From positions 1 through 40,964 of IMG/VR virus record IMGVR_UViG_3300037040_000002: a stretch of 40,964 bases of DNA; one strand, written 5' to 3'. The notes below the pieces were generated by a model that was given only the letters and a program-made list of their open reading frames with translations, was not told the origin of the DNA and made no database searches. Positions within the stretch are counted from its first letter, which is position 1; each line of letters begins with the position of its first letter. Position numbers and translations under genes: made by a program. Source of the stretch: a virus. Below, piece after piece: positions 17,151-25,910 of the stretch.

Positions 17151-19781
17151 ATCGCTACTGGTGCAATTGGTCTGGTCCTCGGCCTTGGCGGCATGGTCCT
17201 ACAGGGGCTGATGGCCCCCAAGGCCAAGACGAAATGGAACTTCGGTCCGCGCGTGTCGGATTTGAACGTGCCGTCGGTCAACCCCGGCAACACGATCCAA
17301 TACGTTTGGGGGGCGATGAAGGTTCCGGGGCAGTTCATTTACTGCCAACGGCTCGTCGAGACGACTTGGATCATCACGACCTACATTAGCTCTGACAATA
17401 TCTTCTCGTCCATTTTCGGCGGCGGCAAGAAGCCAACTTATAACGTAAAGTTCACCTATTCGTCGACGATGGCGCTCGCGTGGTGCGGCGGCCCTGTGCT
17501 CCAGATCAACCGCATTTGGGCCAACGGCAAGCTCATGTGGGCCAATCCAGACATCACGGCGGCGGAGATACAGGCGGAGTTCGACGCCTGCTACTACTCC
17601 GAGCAGAGCCGCCTGATCTCGCTCGGCGTCGACGCCACGCTCGCCTCGTGCTCAGCCTACATCTTCGCGATGAACAATTACGTGAACCCGGAAGACGTGA
17701 CTTGGGGCACGATCCAATCGGCGGACGCCTACATCTCCTCACACCCGCCGACGCCGCTTGGAAACTTCAACGGCAGCGCGATCGGCCCCACGATAGCACA
17801 GCTGTTCGACCCGATTATTTGGGACATCTTCTACACGCCGACGATGGTGCGCTATGGCAGTCTCACCCATTACCTCGGCGACGAGAACCAAGAGCCTGAC
17901 CCGACCTTGCAGTCGCTGGCCGGCGCGCAGGCGGCCGACGTGCCCGCTTATCGCGGCATCTGCTACACGGTGATCAACGCCTTGCAGCTCGGCGGCTTCG
18001 GCAACACGATCCCGACGTTCCAAGCCGAAATACAGGAGCGCAACGGGCAGGTCCGCATCGTGGATTTGGTCAACGATCTCATGAGCATGTCGGGGCTCAC
18101 GAGCGACCAATACAACCCCTACGGCACGATGGACAACACGCTGGCCGTGGACGGCTACGCGGTCACGCAGGCCGTCGCCACCCGGCAGGTCTTGCAGGAC
18201 ATGCAGAACGTCTTCCCGTTCTATGCGTGCGAGCAGAATTATCAGCTGACGTTCCACGAGCTCTACTCCAAGCCCGTCGCCATCCTTCGGCGCGAGGACT
18301 TGGCGGCGCATCAATATGGCGACGAATTTCCCGACCCCGAGGAAGTGAAGCGCGCCCCCGACACGGACCTGCCGCGACGCTTGAACCTGAAGTATCAGGA
18401 GAAGGCGCGCAACTATTCGATGAACACGGTTTGGGCCGAACGGTTCACTGGACCGTCGTTCACCGTCGAGGACATGGACATCACCTTCGCGCTGGAGCGA
18501 ACGCAGGCTCAGCAGCAAGTCGAGGAGATGCTCGCCTACCGCTACTTGAACCGCGTGTCGGTCAAGGTGCAGGTGCCGATGAAATACATCATCCTCGACC
18601 CCGGCGACGTCGTTTACATCCCGAACAAGTATGACCCGACGGTCAGGGACATGTGGCGGATCATGTCGATGTCGGTCGGCGCTAACGGCCTGATCGAACT
18701 GGAGATGACCCATTTCGAGTATATTCAGGACGTGCAGACGACCGTCACCCTAGACCTGCCCGAGATCGTGCAAGCCCCGACGGTCAACGCCAACACGAAG
18801 ACCTGGCCCTTCCTGTTCGACTGCCCGATGCTGAACGACACGGACAGCGGACAGTCGCCCGGCTTCTACGTCGTGTTGTCTGGCTCGACCGTCAATTGGG
18901 GCGGCGGCTCGCTCTATGTCGACACGTCCAATGCCGGCGCGGTTCCGGCGTTCGACGGCATGTTGCCGCCCGATCAGCAAGGCACCAATTTCGCGCTGCT
19001 CGCCTCGTCCAACTTCGAGGTCCCGCAGGGCAAGGTCGTCTCTCCGCTGGCCTCGGGCTGCATCCCCGGCGTTTGGGATTACGCGAGCCGGCTCTACGTG
19101 CTGTTGCGCGACACGACCCTCGTGCTGCCCAGCGTCGACCCGACCACCATGCTGACCACGCCGTCGAACGTGTTCATGTGCGGCAAGGAGGTCATTGCCT
19201 TCTGCAACGCGACGAACCTCGGCAACGGCAATTGGGAGCTGTCGCAGATCATGCGCGGCATGTGGGGGACCGAGCAGTTTATGGACGGCCATTTGGCCGC
19301 CGAGGACTTCGTGTCCTTGCAGAACGTGCAGCGCATCTCGCACGAGGCGTCCTATCTGAACGACACCAACGATTACATCGCGCTGACCAGCGGGGAGCCC
19401 TTCAGCAACGAGACCCCGTTCAACTTCACGGACACGGGCGTCTCGCTGATGCCGCACGCCCCGTGGATCGGTCAATGCTACACCCCATCGGACGGCTCCG
19501 GTCGGGATTACATCCTGAACTGGCAACCGAGGAACAGGCAGAACGGCGAGTGGGCGGACGGGTCCGACATCACGCTCGATCAGCTCACCGAAGCCTACGT
19601 CATCACCGTCACGATCGGCGGAACGACCAAGACTTACAATCTCGGCGCGGTCCGCACGTGGACTTACACCGTAGCGATGCAGACGGCTGACTTCGGCGGA
19701 CCCGAGGAGCACCCCTTGTTCACGATCTATCAGGTGGGAGCCATCATCGGTAACGGCTTCACCTCCCCTGTCCAATTTTAA
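17151..19781 (+). CDS. Tail tip megatron-like protein (GTA gp15-like), apparent ATC start
   Basis: The protein has about 877 residues and holds the position of the GTA megatron that anchors the tail tip and forms the penetration channel. The body shows GNTIQYVWGAMKVPGQFIY near residue 45 and a YRGICYTVINALQLGGFGNTIPTF stretch near 265. Later comes a long tail-attachment-like domain with QIMRGMWGTEQFM. Start choice: GGAGG at 17141-17145 sits five bases before an ATC at 17151, and reading from there gives (M)ATGAIGLVLGLGGMVLQG. That is the hydrophobic opening usual for such proteins (MATIV...). The first ATG (17193) has no ribosome site; the ATG at 17211 has a weaker one. Confidence 0.85.
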   Translation: MATGAIGLVLGLGGMVLQGLMAPKAKTKWNFGPRVSDLNVPSVNPGNTIQYVWGAMKVPGQFIYCQRLVETTWIITTYISSDNIFSSIFGGGKKPTYNVKFTYSSTMALAWCGGPVLQINRIWANGKLMWANPDITAAEIQAEFDACYYSEQSRLISLGVDATLASCSAYIFAMNNYVNPEDVTWGTIQSADAYISSHPPTPLGNFNGSAIGPTIAQLFDPIIWDIFYTPTMVRYGSLTHYLGDENQEPDPTLQSLAGAQAADVPAYRGICYTVINALQLGGFGNTIPTFQAEIQERNGQVRIVDLVNDLMSMSGLTSDQYNPYGTMDNTLAVDGYAVTQAVATRQVLQDMQNVFPFYACEQNYQLTFHELYSKPVAILRREDLAAHQYGDEFPDPEEVKRAPDTDLPRRLNLKYQEKARNYSMNTVWAERFTGPSFTVEDMDITFALERTQAQQQVEEMLAYRYLNRVSVKVQVPMKYIILDPGDVVYIPNKYDPTVRDMWRIMSMSVGANGLIELEMTHFEYIQDVQTTVTLDLPEIVQAPTVNANTKTWPFLFDCPMLNDTDSGQSPGFYVVLSGSTVNWGGGSLYVDTSNAGAVPAFDGMLPPDQQGTNFALLASSNFEVPQGKVVSPLASGCIPGVWDYASRLYVLLRDTTLVLPSVDPTTMLTTPSNVFMCGKEVIAFCNATNLGNGNWELSQIMRGMWGTEQFMDGHLAAEDFVSLQNVQRISHEASYLNDTNDYIALTSGEPFSNETPFNFTDTGVSLMPHAPWIGQCYTPSDGSGRDYILNWQPRNRQNGEWADGSDITLDQLTEAYVITVTIGGTTKTYNLGAVRTWTYTVAMQTADFGGPEEHPLFTIYQVGAIIGNGFTSPVQF

Positions 19782-19790
19782 GGAACGACG

Positions 19791-20573
19791 ATGGTCAACA
19801 CCCCGAAGCTCGGCATGACCTTGATGGCCACGAACATGGCCAACAAGGAGATGGTCTTCAACAACTCGCTGCTGATCATGGACGCGCTGTTCGGACGCAG
19901 CGTGCTGTCGGCGACGACCGCCGCGCCTCCCAGCTCCCCCAACAACGGCGACGCCTATATCGTCCCGGCCTCTCCGACCGGCGTTTGGGCCGGCAAGACC
20001 AACTCGATCGCCGTCTACTCCTCCGGTTGGCAGTTCGTTTCGCCGCCCGTGAACATGGAACTGAAGGCGGCGGACACGGCGGCCTATTGGACGTGGAACG
20101 GCACGGCTTGGGCGAACACCACGGGCAGCGTCGTCCCCGTCAACTTCAAGGACATGGACGACGTCAGCGTCGCCGAGAACTCGGGCAACGACGGCACGTT
20201 CGCCATGTGGGATAACGCCTTGGGCAAATGGACCAACGGCCGAGAGCCCTACCCGGTCGGCTGGTTCGTGATCAATGCGCCCTATTCCGGCGAAGTGATC
20301 TTGATGCACGTGTCCTATCGCGCTTGGACGCTGCCCGCGAGCTTCACGGGATCGGTCGGCAAGTGCCTCTCCAATCCGACGAGCGCCTACACGATGAACG
20401 TCCTGCAAAACGGCACGTCCATCGGCACGATCAGCATCAGCACTTCCGGCGTGTTCACGTTCACCGCCGCCAGCGCGACGACCTTCGCGGCCGGCGATTT
20501 GTTGGAAGTGGTCGCCCCCGTGACCGCCGATCCGACCGTCGGCAAATTCGGCATCACCTTGCTCGGTAGCTAA
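19791..20573 (+). CDS. DUF2793-type tail fibre/tip protein
   Basis: This 260-residue protein has a middle part matching the DUF2793 pattern: PSSPNNGDAYIVPASPTGVWAG, then SIAVYSSGWQF and AYWTWNGTAW. This pattern is found in fibre and tip proteins of alphaproteobacterial phages. The C-terminal 90 residues (GWFVINAPYSGEV..., then FTFTAASATTFAAGDLLEV) form a beta-sandwich like those ending phage fibres. It lies directly after the megatron gene with an AAGGA site and probably caps or attaches a fibre. Confidence 0.75.
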   Translation: MVNTPKLGMTLMATNMANKEMVFNNSLLIMDALFGRSVLSATTAAPPSSPNNGDAYIVPASPTGVWAGKTNSIAVYSSGWQFVSPPVNMELKAADTAAYWTWNGTAWANTTGSVVPVNFKDMDDVSVAENSGNDGTFAMWDNALGKWTNGREPYPVGWFVINAPYSGEVILMHVSYRAWTLPASFTGSVGKCLSNPTSAYTMNVLQNGTSIGTISISTSGVFTFTAASATTFAAGDLLEVVAPVTADPTVGKFGITLLGS

Positions 20574-20576
20574 ACC

Positions 20577-20592
20577 GTGCAGTTAACTGCAA
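20577..20592. promoter_or_regulatory. Palindromic motif variant (GTGCAGTTAACTGCAA)
   Basis: Both half-sites change A to G at the same symmetrical position (TGCAGTT on each strand), so the dyad is preserved. It sits 11 bases before the ATG at 20604. Confidence 0.65.
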
Positions 20593-20603
20593 AGGAAAGA
20601 ACC

Positions 20604-20783
20604 ATGTCGCAGATGACCCCCGGTGCAAGTTTGATACAGGCCGGCGCGAAGAAGACCATATTGCGCGCCACAATCACGCGAGCCGATGGTAGAACGGAAG
20701 AGCTCGGAGTTATCTCCTACTGGCACAAGAACCCGATCAAGCGAGCGTGTTTCGGCTTCCTTCAACGGCTCAAGAAAAGGTGA
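20604..20783 (+). CDS. Small basic hypothetical protein
   Basis: The ATG at 20604 has an AAGGAAAG site. The product has 59 residues, soluble and basic, ending FLQRLKKR. It sits between two fibre genes, with the palindrome directly upstream. No family is recognised. It could be a fibre assembly factor, but nothing in the sequence shows this. Confidence 0.55.
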   Translation: MSQMTPGASLIQAGAKKTILRATITRADGRTEELGVISYWHKNPIKRACFGFLQRLKKR

Positions 20784-20786
20784 TCC

Positions 20787-21173
20787 ATGACCGTCCGTCT
20801 GCAAAATAGAGGGCTCGCCGCCGTGACCGCCGCTTTGGTGGCCGCCGCCGCGTTCAAATATATGCAATGGGGCGTCGGCTCCGACCCCGGCGCGACCAGC
20901 AACGTGCTCGGCTCGACCACGGGCACCACGGAGGCTCGCACCGTCGGCACCGTCTCGCAAGTCACCACGACCGTGACGAACGACACCTATCAGGTGGTTG
21001 GCGCGATCACGGCGCTGGAAACGCTCTCGGTGACGGAGCTGGGGCTGTTCGACGCTGCGGGTTCGGGCTCGCCCCCGACGGGCGGCAACATGGCCTGGTA
21101 TGCGGTGTTCTCGTCCATCGGGCTCAGCTCCGGGGATAGCGTGACGTTCACCGCGCAGGTCCAGTTCCAGTAA
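20787..21173 (+). CDS. Fibre-associated structural protein
   Basis: This 128-residue, Thr/Val-rich beta protein has YMQWGVGSDPGAT, an EARTVGTVSQVTTTVTND stretch, TELGLFDAAG and a closing SGDSVTFTAQVQF strand. The same order of motifs occurs in short tail-fibre and collar-type proteins of many phages, where the E..GLFDA motif is characteristic. It sits three bases after the preceding small gene and probably is its translational partner. Confidence 0.7.
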   Translation: MTVRLQNRGLAAVTAALVAAAAFKYMQWGVGSDPGATSNVLGSTTGTTEARTVGTVSQVTTTVTNDTYQVVGAITALETLSVTELGLFDAAGSGSPPTGGNMAWYAVFSSIGLSSGDSVTFTAQVQFQ

Positions 21174-21235
21174 AATTGCAATCATCTTCAAATAGAGCAT
21201 CGCGGTAGACCGACCGCAACAAAAACGGAGACGAC

Positions 21236-22063
21236 ATGACTGCGGTGCTCACTAAACATTACGATCTCGTGCTGTGCAACACGCCGACGGTCGGCACCGG
21301 CTCGGTTGTGGCGGCCAGCGCGGTCGCGCCATACATGAACTTCACGCAGGGCGGCGTTCAGAGCGGCGACACGATCTCCTATTCGCTGATCGACGTGGCG
21401 GGCGGCAACAGCGAGACCGGCTGGGGCGTCGCCACGTTGTCAGGTTCGACATGGACACTGACGCGCAATCCTACCGCCAGCACCAACAGCGGATCGAATA
21501 TCAGCCTTTCAGGCTCGGCGACGATCAGCATCAGCATCATTTCGCAGGATATAGGTCTTGGGCTGCCTCAGTTGCTCAACACCGTCACCGGATCGGGCGT
21601 GGCGTCGCTTGCCGACACGACCAGCATCACTTCGACGTTTACGTCTTACACGCTTAGGTTTACAGGCATAATACCTTCGGCGGACGGAATTAGCGTAGGG
21701 CTACAGGTCTACGCGAATGGTGGATGGGTAACGTCGTCCGTCTATGGCGTCTGCAACTACGCCTGCACGTTCGGCATGGGCTCTGCGATCAACACCTCTA
21801 CTACCGCATCCAAGATTTATATGGACTACACACCTGATAATAACATATCTCACACCTATCCAATGGGTGGCACGATGGATTTGTTTAATATCGGTGGCTA
21901 TATGACGACACGTTTAGGGTGCACATACTATACCTCTGGTGGAACCCCTGTTCAGCTACAGGGGTCCGGTGCGTATGCAGCTAACTATGCTGTCACAGGC
22001 ATCCGGCTAATACCTGACAGCGGCACCATTAGTGGCACTATGAAGATTTACGGCAACCCGTGA
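21236..22063 (+). CDS. Tail fibre / receptor-binding protein, copy 1
   Basis: This 275-residue protein has an N-terminal phage-attachment module (GTGSVVAASAVAPYMNF, SETGWGVATLSGSTWTLTRNP, ISLSGSATISI). A variable beta-rich distal part follows and the protein ends with TMKIYGNP. The attachment module is common to fibre proteins; the distal part likely binds the receptor. The end of the gene is identical in DNA to the end of the next gene (46-bp repeat 22033-22078). The distal half is visibly less GC-rich than the tail genes, suggesting exchange. The start is the ATG at 21236 with ACGGAG before it. Confidence 0.78.
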   Translation: MTAVLTKHYDLVLCNTPTVGTGSVVAASAVAPYMNFTQGGVQSGDTISYSLIDVAGGNSETGWGVATLSGSTWTLTRNPTASTNSGSNISLSGSATISISIISQDIGLGLPQLLNTVTGSGVASLADTTSITSTFTSYTLRFTGIIPSADGISVGLQVYANGGWVTSSVYGVCNYACTFGMGSAINTSTTASKIYMDYTPDNNISHTYPMGGTMDLFNIGGYMTTRLGCTYYTSGGTPVQLQGSGAYAANYAVTGIRLIPDSGTISGTMKIYGNP

Positions 22064-22078
22064 GATTTTGATAATGAC
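22033..22078 (+). repeat. 46-bp perfect direct repeat, copy A
   Basis: Identical to 22904-22949. It covers the last codons (..TMKIYGNP), the stop, and the start of the following fibre gene, so it is a module border. Confidence 0.95.
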
Positions 22079-22934
22079 CCTTCTGAACGGACTTACCGTC
22101 GTAGACCTAGCCCGCGTTTCCACCGCAACTACCGGAACAGGAACCATTACGCTAGGAGCGGCGGTGTCTGGCTTCCTGACCTTCAACGGCGCGGGAATCA
22201 CCAGCGGCTCGAACGTGCCTTATGCGATCACGGACAATAGTGGGGCGGCTAGCGAGACCGGCTGGGGAACTGTCACCAATTCGGCGGGCACATGGACGCT
22301 GACGCGCAACGTCTTGCAGAGCACGAATGGCGGTGCGCCAATTAGCTTGTCAGGCTCGGCGCAGGTGATGGTATCGCCCATCGCCTCGTTATTTCCTAAT
22401 GGACCCACTTTGCTCAACACCACTACGTTGAGTAGTGGAGCGGCATATCTTTCGGATACAACCAGCTTGGTGGGAGCCGCTTACTCATCCTACACCGTGA
22501 GACTATTTAACGTCGTTCCTGCGACGAACAGTGTCGATATTTGCCTACAATTCTATGCCAACGGCGCTTGGGTGACTTCCGGTTATCAGGTCGCACTTTA
22601 CACCTACGTCGATAGCTATGGTAGTGCACAGCGAGCAGCAACGGGCATTGGGTCCATCGTTCTTAGCTACACCAACCGCGTGGGGGTTGCAGCTAACTGG
22701 GGCGGTATGAACGCGCGGCTTGAGTTGTGGAACCCTGCCGCCGACAACATGCAGATTACAGGAGAGAGCACGTATTACGATACAACCGCCGTCTCGCAGG
22801 GCGTCAACTTTATCGGTGCTGCATTGGTGGTTGCTTATCCAATCACTGGAATTCGCGTCTACGCCGCCGCGTCTGGTGGTTCTAGCAGTGGCTACAACAT
22901 TACTGGCACTATGAAGATTTACGGCAACCCGTGA
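22074..22934 (+). CDS. Tail fibre / receptor-binding protein, copy 2
   Basis: This 286-residue paralogue of the previous gene has the same module order: DLARVSTATTGTGTITLG, SETGWGTVTNSAGTWTLTRN, ISLSGSAQVMV, a diverged beta-rich distal domain, and the same TMKIYGNP ending. The start is placed at the ATG at 22074 because the truncated third copy begins at the matching ATG (22945). A TTG at 22068 is also in frame. The distal domains of copies 1 and 2 differ strongly, fitting alternative receptor specificities. It may assemble with or substitute for copy 1. Confidence 0.78.
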   Translation: MTLLNGLTVVDLARVSTATTGTGTITLGAAVSGFLTFNGAGITSGSNVPYAITDNSGAASETGWGTVTNSAGTWTLTRNVLQSTNGGAPISLSGSAQVMVSPIASLFPNGPTLLNTTTLSSGAAYLSDTTSLVGAAYSSYTVRLFNVVPATNSVDICLQFYANGAWVTSGYQVALYTYVDSYGSAQRAATGIGSIVLSYTNRVGVAANWGGMNARLELWNPAADNMQITGESTYYDTTAVSQGVNFIGAALVVAYPITGIRVYAAASGGSSSGYNITGTMKIYGNP

Positions 22935-22949
22935 GATTTTGATAATGAC
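22904..22949 (+). repeat. 46-bp perfect direct repeat, copy B
   Basis: Second copy of 22033-22078, offset by 871 bases, spanning the end of fibre copy 2 and the start of the truncated copy 3. Confidence 0.95.
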
Positions 22950-23089
22950 TGCTTTAATCCCTGCACTCAGCTTCGCTGACCTTGCTCGTGTAACTACCTC
23001 TACAACAGGCACGGGCACTATCACGCTCGGCTGCCTTCGGGGCAGGCGGCACCAACAAGGCGTTCAGCATAGCGCTGTATAACGTGTAA
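22945..23089 (+). pseudogene. Truncated third fibre gene
   Basis: From the ATG at 22945 the frame encodes SFADLARVTTSTTGTGTITLG, the start of the same attachment module. It then jumps into unrelated sequence and stops at 23080-23082. In another frame, 23031-23089 reads AFGAGGTNKAFSIALYNV and a stop, like the end of a different fibre protein. The central part of a fibre gene has therefore been deleted, leaving a start fused out of frame to an end. It is a footprint of fibre swapping. Confidence 0.75.
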
Positions 23090-23098
23090 GGATCAACA

Positions 23099-24286
23099 AT
23101 GCCCGGTTTCGGCCCCGTAGGCGGTCTTCCCATAGGCGGCAACCCTCCCGCGCCGACAGGCACATGGACGGCTGGAGTGGCCAACACGCACAAGATGGCC
23201 GCGTTCGGCGAGATGGCCTTTGGTCAATTGCCGCAGGTGGCCTATGCCTACACGCGGACGCTCGCCTATCTGAGCACGACAGCCTCGGCGATCACGTCGA
23301 TCAAGGCCGTCGGCAAGATACTGACCTACGCCTCGACCACGGTGTCGGGCGTCAAGCGCGCCTCGACCCGCACGCTGTCGGGCTTGTCAACCAGCGTTGG
23401 CGGCCTCCTCAATAATTTCGGCCACAGCCGAGTGCTCACCGCGACCTCTGTCACCATCAGCCGCTTGGCGAAGTCGCAGACGCTGTTCCGCATGCTCATC
23501 GGCGTGTCGACGACCGTCGGCAAGTTGAAGGAGAATTTCGCGTGGGTGCTGACCCTGATCGCGCGACCGAGCGCCAACGGCGTAGTGAAGGCGCACCTCG
23601 TCCTATTCCGCACGCTTAGCTATGCGTCCGCGACCATCGGCGCGTTGAAGGCTAATGCGTCCTTGCTGCGGACCCTGCGCTATGTGTCGACGACCGTCGG
23701 GGCGTTCTCGCGCAGCGCCGTGCATTTCGGCCGCATACTGCTGGCCGTGTCGACGACAAGCGGCAGCGTCTTCAAGAACACGAGCAAGACCTTCGCGTAT
23801 CTGTCGCAGACGATCGGCGTCTTCATCAACAGTCGTTATCGCTTCTACACCTTCACCTATAAGATGACGACCGTCCCGAAGCTGAAGAAGCACATTTACC
23901 CGGGCGCGAAACGCTACGTTATGACCACGATCCCGCACGTTTGGAAGCGCGCTGGCAAGGTGCTGCGCGTGATCTCGACGCAGACTGCGATGTTCCCAGC
24001 TTACACCCGGCAATATAATCGCAAGCTGGCCTACACGTCGCATACGCTGAGCACGGTGATCCGGGGCGTCTTCAAGGGGCCGCTCACGTATCTGTCGTCG
24101 ACGCTCTCGTTCTTCGACTTCGCGATGGGCGGGTTCCACTACCTGACCCTGAAGTATGTCGCGGTGACGAACAGCAGCCTGAAGAAGCAGGTGGCCGCGA
24201 CGCTGCTGTATCCGATGACGACGATCGGCAACATGTCGACGACCGTCGTCCACGCGATCCGCCGCCTAATCCAGCTCTACCTATGA
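23099..24286 (+). CDS. Highly basic ~20-residue-repeat structural protein
   Basis: This 395-residue protein has a short opening (GFGPVGGLPIGG, then AAFGEMAFGQLPQ) followed by about 17 tandem repeats of roughly 20 residues. The consensus is R-x-L-x-Y-x-S-T-T-V-G-x-L-K, for instance RTLRYVSTTVGAF and RTLSYASATIGAL. The alternating pattern suggests a beta-solenoid or repetitive beta stack. Acidic residues are almost absent (about three in total) while Lys/Arg are frequent, an extreme charge. Position after the fibre genes points to a tail fibre or a surface/DNA-binding virion part. The function is not known to me. Confidence 0.75.
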   Translation: MPGFGPVGGLPIGGNPPAPTGTWTAGVANTHKMAAFGEMAFGQLPQVAYAYTRTLAYLSTTASAITSIKAVGKILTYASTTVSGVKRASTRTLSGLSTSVGGLLNNFGHSRVLTATSVTISRLAKSQTLFRMLIGVSTTVGKLKENFAWVLTLIARPSANGVVKAHLVLFRTLSYASATIGALKANASLLRTLRYVSTTVGAFSRSAVHFGRILLAVSTTSGSVFKNTSKTFAYLSQTIGVFINSRYRFYTFTYKMTTVPKLKKHIYPGAKRYVMTTIPHVWKRAGKVLRVISTQTAMFPAYTRQYNRKLAYTSHTLSTVIRGVFKGPLTYLSSTLSFFDFAMGGFHYLTLKYVAVTNSSLKKQVAATLLYPMTTIGNMSTTVVHAIRRLIQLYL

Positions 24287-24367
24287 GGCGGCCGGTCCAC
24301 GTTTTGCCCCGCCCGGGTTCGTCGCGGATGAAAAGCTCGCCCTAGTGCGTTAGACCTCTCTTCGCAC

Positions 24368-24383
24368 GTGCAATCAATTGCAC
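24368..24383. promoter_or_regulatory. 16-bp palindromic motif (GTGCAATCAATTGCAC)
   Basis: Near-perfect copy, 13 bases before the endolysin ATG and followed by an AGGAGG site. The rest of the 110-base gap (24287-24367) shows only a TTAGAC -10-like hexamer near 24350. Confidence 0.78.
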
Positions 24384-24396
24384 ACAGGAGGGCGCG

Positions 24397-24909
24397 ATGT
24401 TGTCGTTTTACTCGAACGTGCTGGCCAAGTCGCCCGCGTTTCAATCGACCGAGGTTCAGAAATCGACCGATCTTCTTGAGCCCGGCACGCGCGCCGCCGT
24501 CGCCGCGCTGATCAAGGAAGCCGCCGAGCATGATCACCATCTCGTCGTGCTCGAAACCTTCCGCTCCTCGCGCCGCCAAATCCAGCTGTTCAATCAGCGC
24601 AAGACCGAGCTGCGCAACGTCGGTTGCCACGGCTACGGCGTCGCCGCCGACCTCGGCATCACCGGCCCGTCGGGTCAGGTGGATTGGAGGGCCAACTACA
24701 CGCTGTTGCAGGCGCTCGCCGAGAAGCACGGCCTGATTTGGGGCGGTGATTGGGGCACGCCGAAGTGCCACCACAGCTTCAAGGACATGGATCACGTCCA
24801 ACGCATCCCTGTGTTTCGGCAGGAGCAGATGTTCAAGGGCGAGTTCTATCCGCCCGAGACCTATGACCCCTACGCCGACATGAAGGCCCACAACGTCGCG
24901 GGCGTCTAA
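24397..24909 (+). CDS. Endolysin, M15-type peptidase
   Basis: This 170-residue zinc peptidase of the VanY/L-Ala-D-Glu endopeptidase type cuts peptidoglycan peptides at lysis. The motif set is present: TFRSSRRQIQLFNQRK near residue 48, HGYGVAADLGI near 79 (zinc His and Asp), GLIWGGDW near 113, and DMDHVQ near 130 (second zinc His). No signal peptide is seen, so release needs a holin. A good AGGAGG precedes the ATG. Confidence 0.88.
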   Translation: MLSFYSNVLAKSPAFQSTEVQKSTDLLEPGTRAAVAALIKEAAEHDHHLVVLETFRSSRRQIQLFNQRKTELRNVGCHGYGVAADLGITGPSGQVDWRANYTLLQALAEKHGLIWGGDWGTPKCHHSFKDMDHVQRIPVFRQEQMFKGEFYPPETYDPYADMKAHNVAGV

Positions 24910-24939
24910 TCCCCCCCACCACAGCAAAAGGAGTTTGCA

Positions 24940-25893
24940 GTGACTGCTCGCATCCTCGACATCGTAACGGTTGTGTCCAATCCGATCGGTTGGGCCAGCC
25001 GCGTCAAGCTGGCGCGCGACGCCATAAACTCGTGGCTAAAGGAGCCCAACGTCCGCGTCACGCTGGTCGAGTGCGCGCACGGCGCTCGCGGCTATGAGCT
25101 GGCGGACCTCGCCGACCCGCGCGTCACGCATATTCCAGTTCGAGCGACAACGCTGGTTTGGAATAAGGAGAACCTGCTGAACATTGGCATCTCGCGCCTG
25201 CCGCCCGACGCCAAATACATCGGCACGTTCGACGCGGACATTGAGTTCCGCCGCGACGGCTGGGCCTCGAACACCATCCGCGCCCTCGACCTCTATCCGG
25301 TCGTGCAGCCGTGGGATAAGGCTTACGACCTCGGCCCGAATGACGAGCATATTCAGACGCACGTTAGCTTCGCCAGCGTTTATCACGCGGTTGGCCCGGT
25401 CGTTCCGAAGAGCGGCAAGTTCTGGAAGACTGACAACGGCCCTTACGACTACCCCCACTCGGGCTTCGCTTGGGCGTGGACCCGCGACACGCTCGATCGC
25501 ATCGGCGGCATGTTCGAGCTCGGTGGGATGGGCAGCGGCGACCACCACATGGCGCTGGCCATCGTTGGCCAATCAGATCGTTCGGTGCCGGAAGGCGCGC
25601 ACCCAAACTACGTCGCGGCGATCAAGCGTTGGGAGACCGGCGCGCTCTCGCATATCAACGGCAAGCTCGGTTTCGTCCACGGCACCATTGAGCATTGGTT
25701 CCACGGCCGCAAGCACCAGCGATACTACCTCGGCCGCTGGGATATGTTCGTGAAGCACCAGTTCGACCCGATAGCCGACCTGAAGCGCAACACCTTCGGC
25801 GTGATTGAGTTCGCAGGCAACAAGCCCGATCTGGAGCTCGATTTCGACCGGTATCTGCGGTCGAGGCATGAGGACGTGAACACCCTCACCTAA
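24940..25893 (+). CDS. Glycosyltransferase-like protein
   Basis: This 317-residue cytoplasmic protein has a GT-A-type fold pattern: ILDIVTVVSNPIGW opening, VTLVECAHG, WNKENLLNIGI, and a DxD motif in FDADIEFRRDGW (about residue 97). A later HSGFAWAWTRDTLDRIGG and GGMGSGDHHMAL resemble the galactosyltransferase C-terminal block. It starts with GTG (24940) behind AAAAGGAG. It sits between the endolysin and small membrane genes and might modify host surface sugar or phage DNA/virion. The substrate is not deducible. Confidence 0.75.
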   Translation: MTARILDIVTVVSNPIGWASRVKLARDAINSWLKEPNVRVTLVECAHGARGYELADLADPRVTHIPVRATTLVWNKENLLNIGISRLPPDAKYIGTFDADIEFRRDGWASNTIRALDLYPVVQPWDKAYDLGPNDEHIQTHVSFASVYHAVGPVVPKSGKFWKTDNGPYDYPHSGFAWAWTRDTLDRIGGMFELGGMGSGDHHMALAIVGQSDRSVPEGAHPNYVAAIKRWETGALSHINGKLGFVHGTIEHWFHGRKHQRYYLGRWDMFVKHQFDPIADLKRNTFGVIEFAGNKPDLELDFDRYLRSRHEDVNTLT

Positions 25894-25910
25894 GCGTCTT
25901 CAACGCGCGC

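Noticed and set aside
2590-20408. Long minus-strand open frames (2590-3993, 4005-5753, 9266-11281, 18750-20408)
   Set aside because: They lie opposite well-supported tail genes, have skewed Arg/Val/Gly composition and no family features; they arise from GC-rich third positions.
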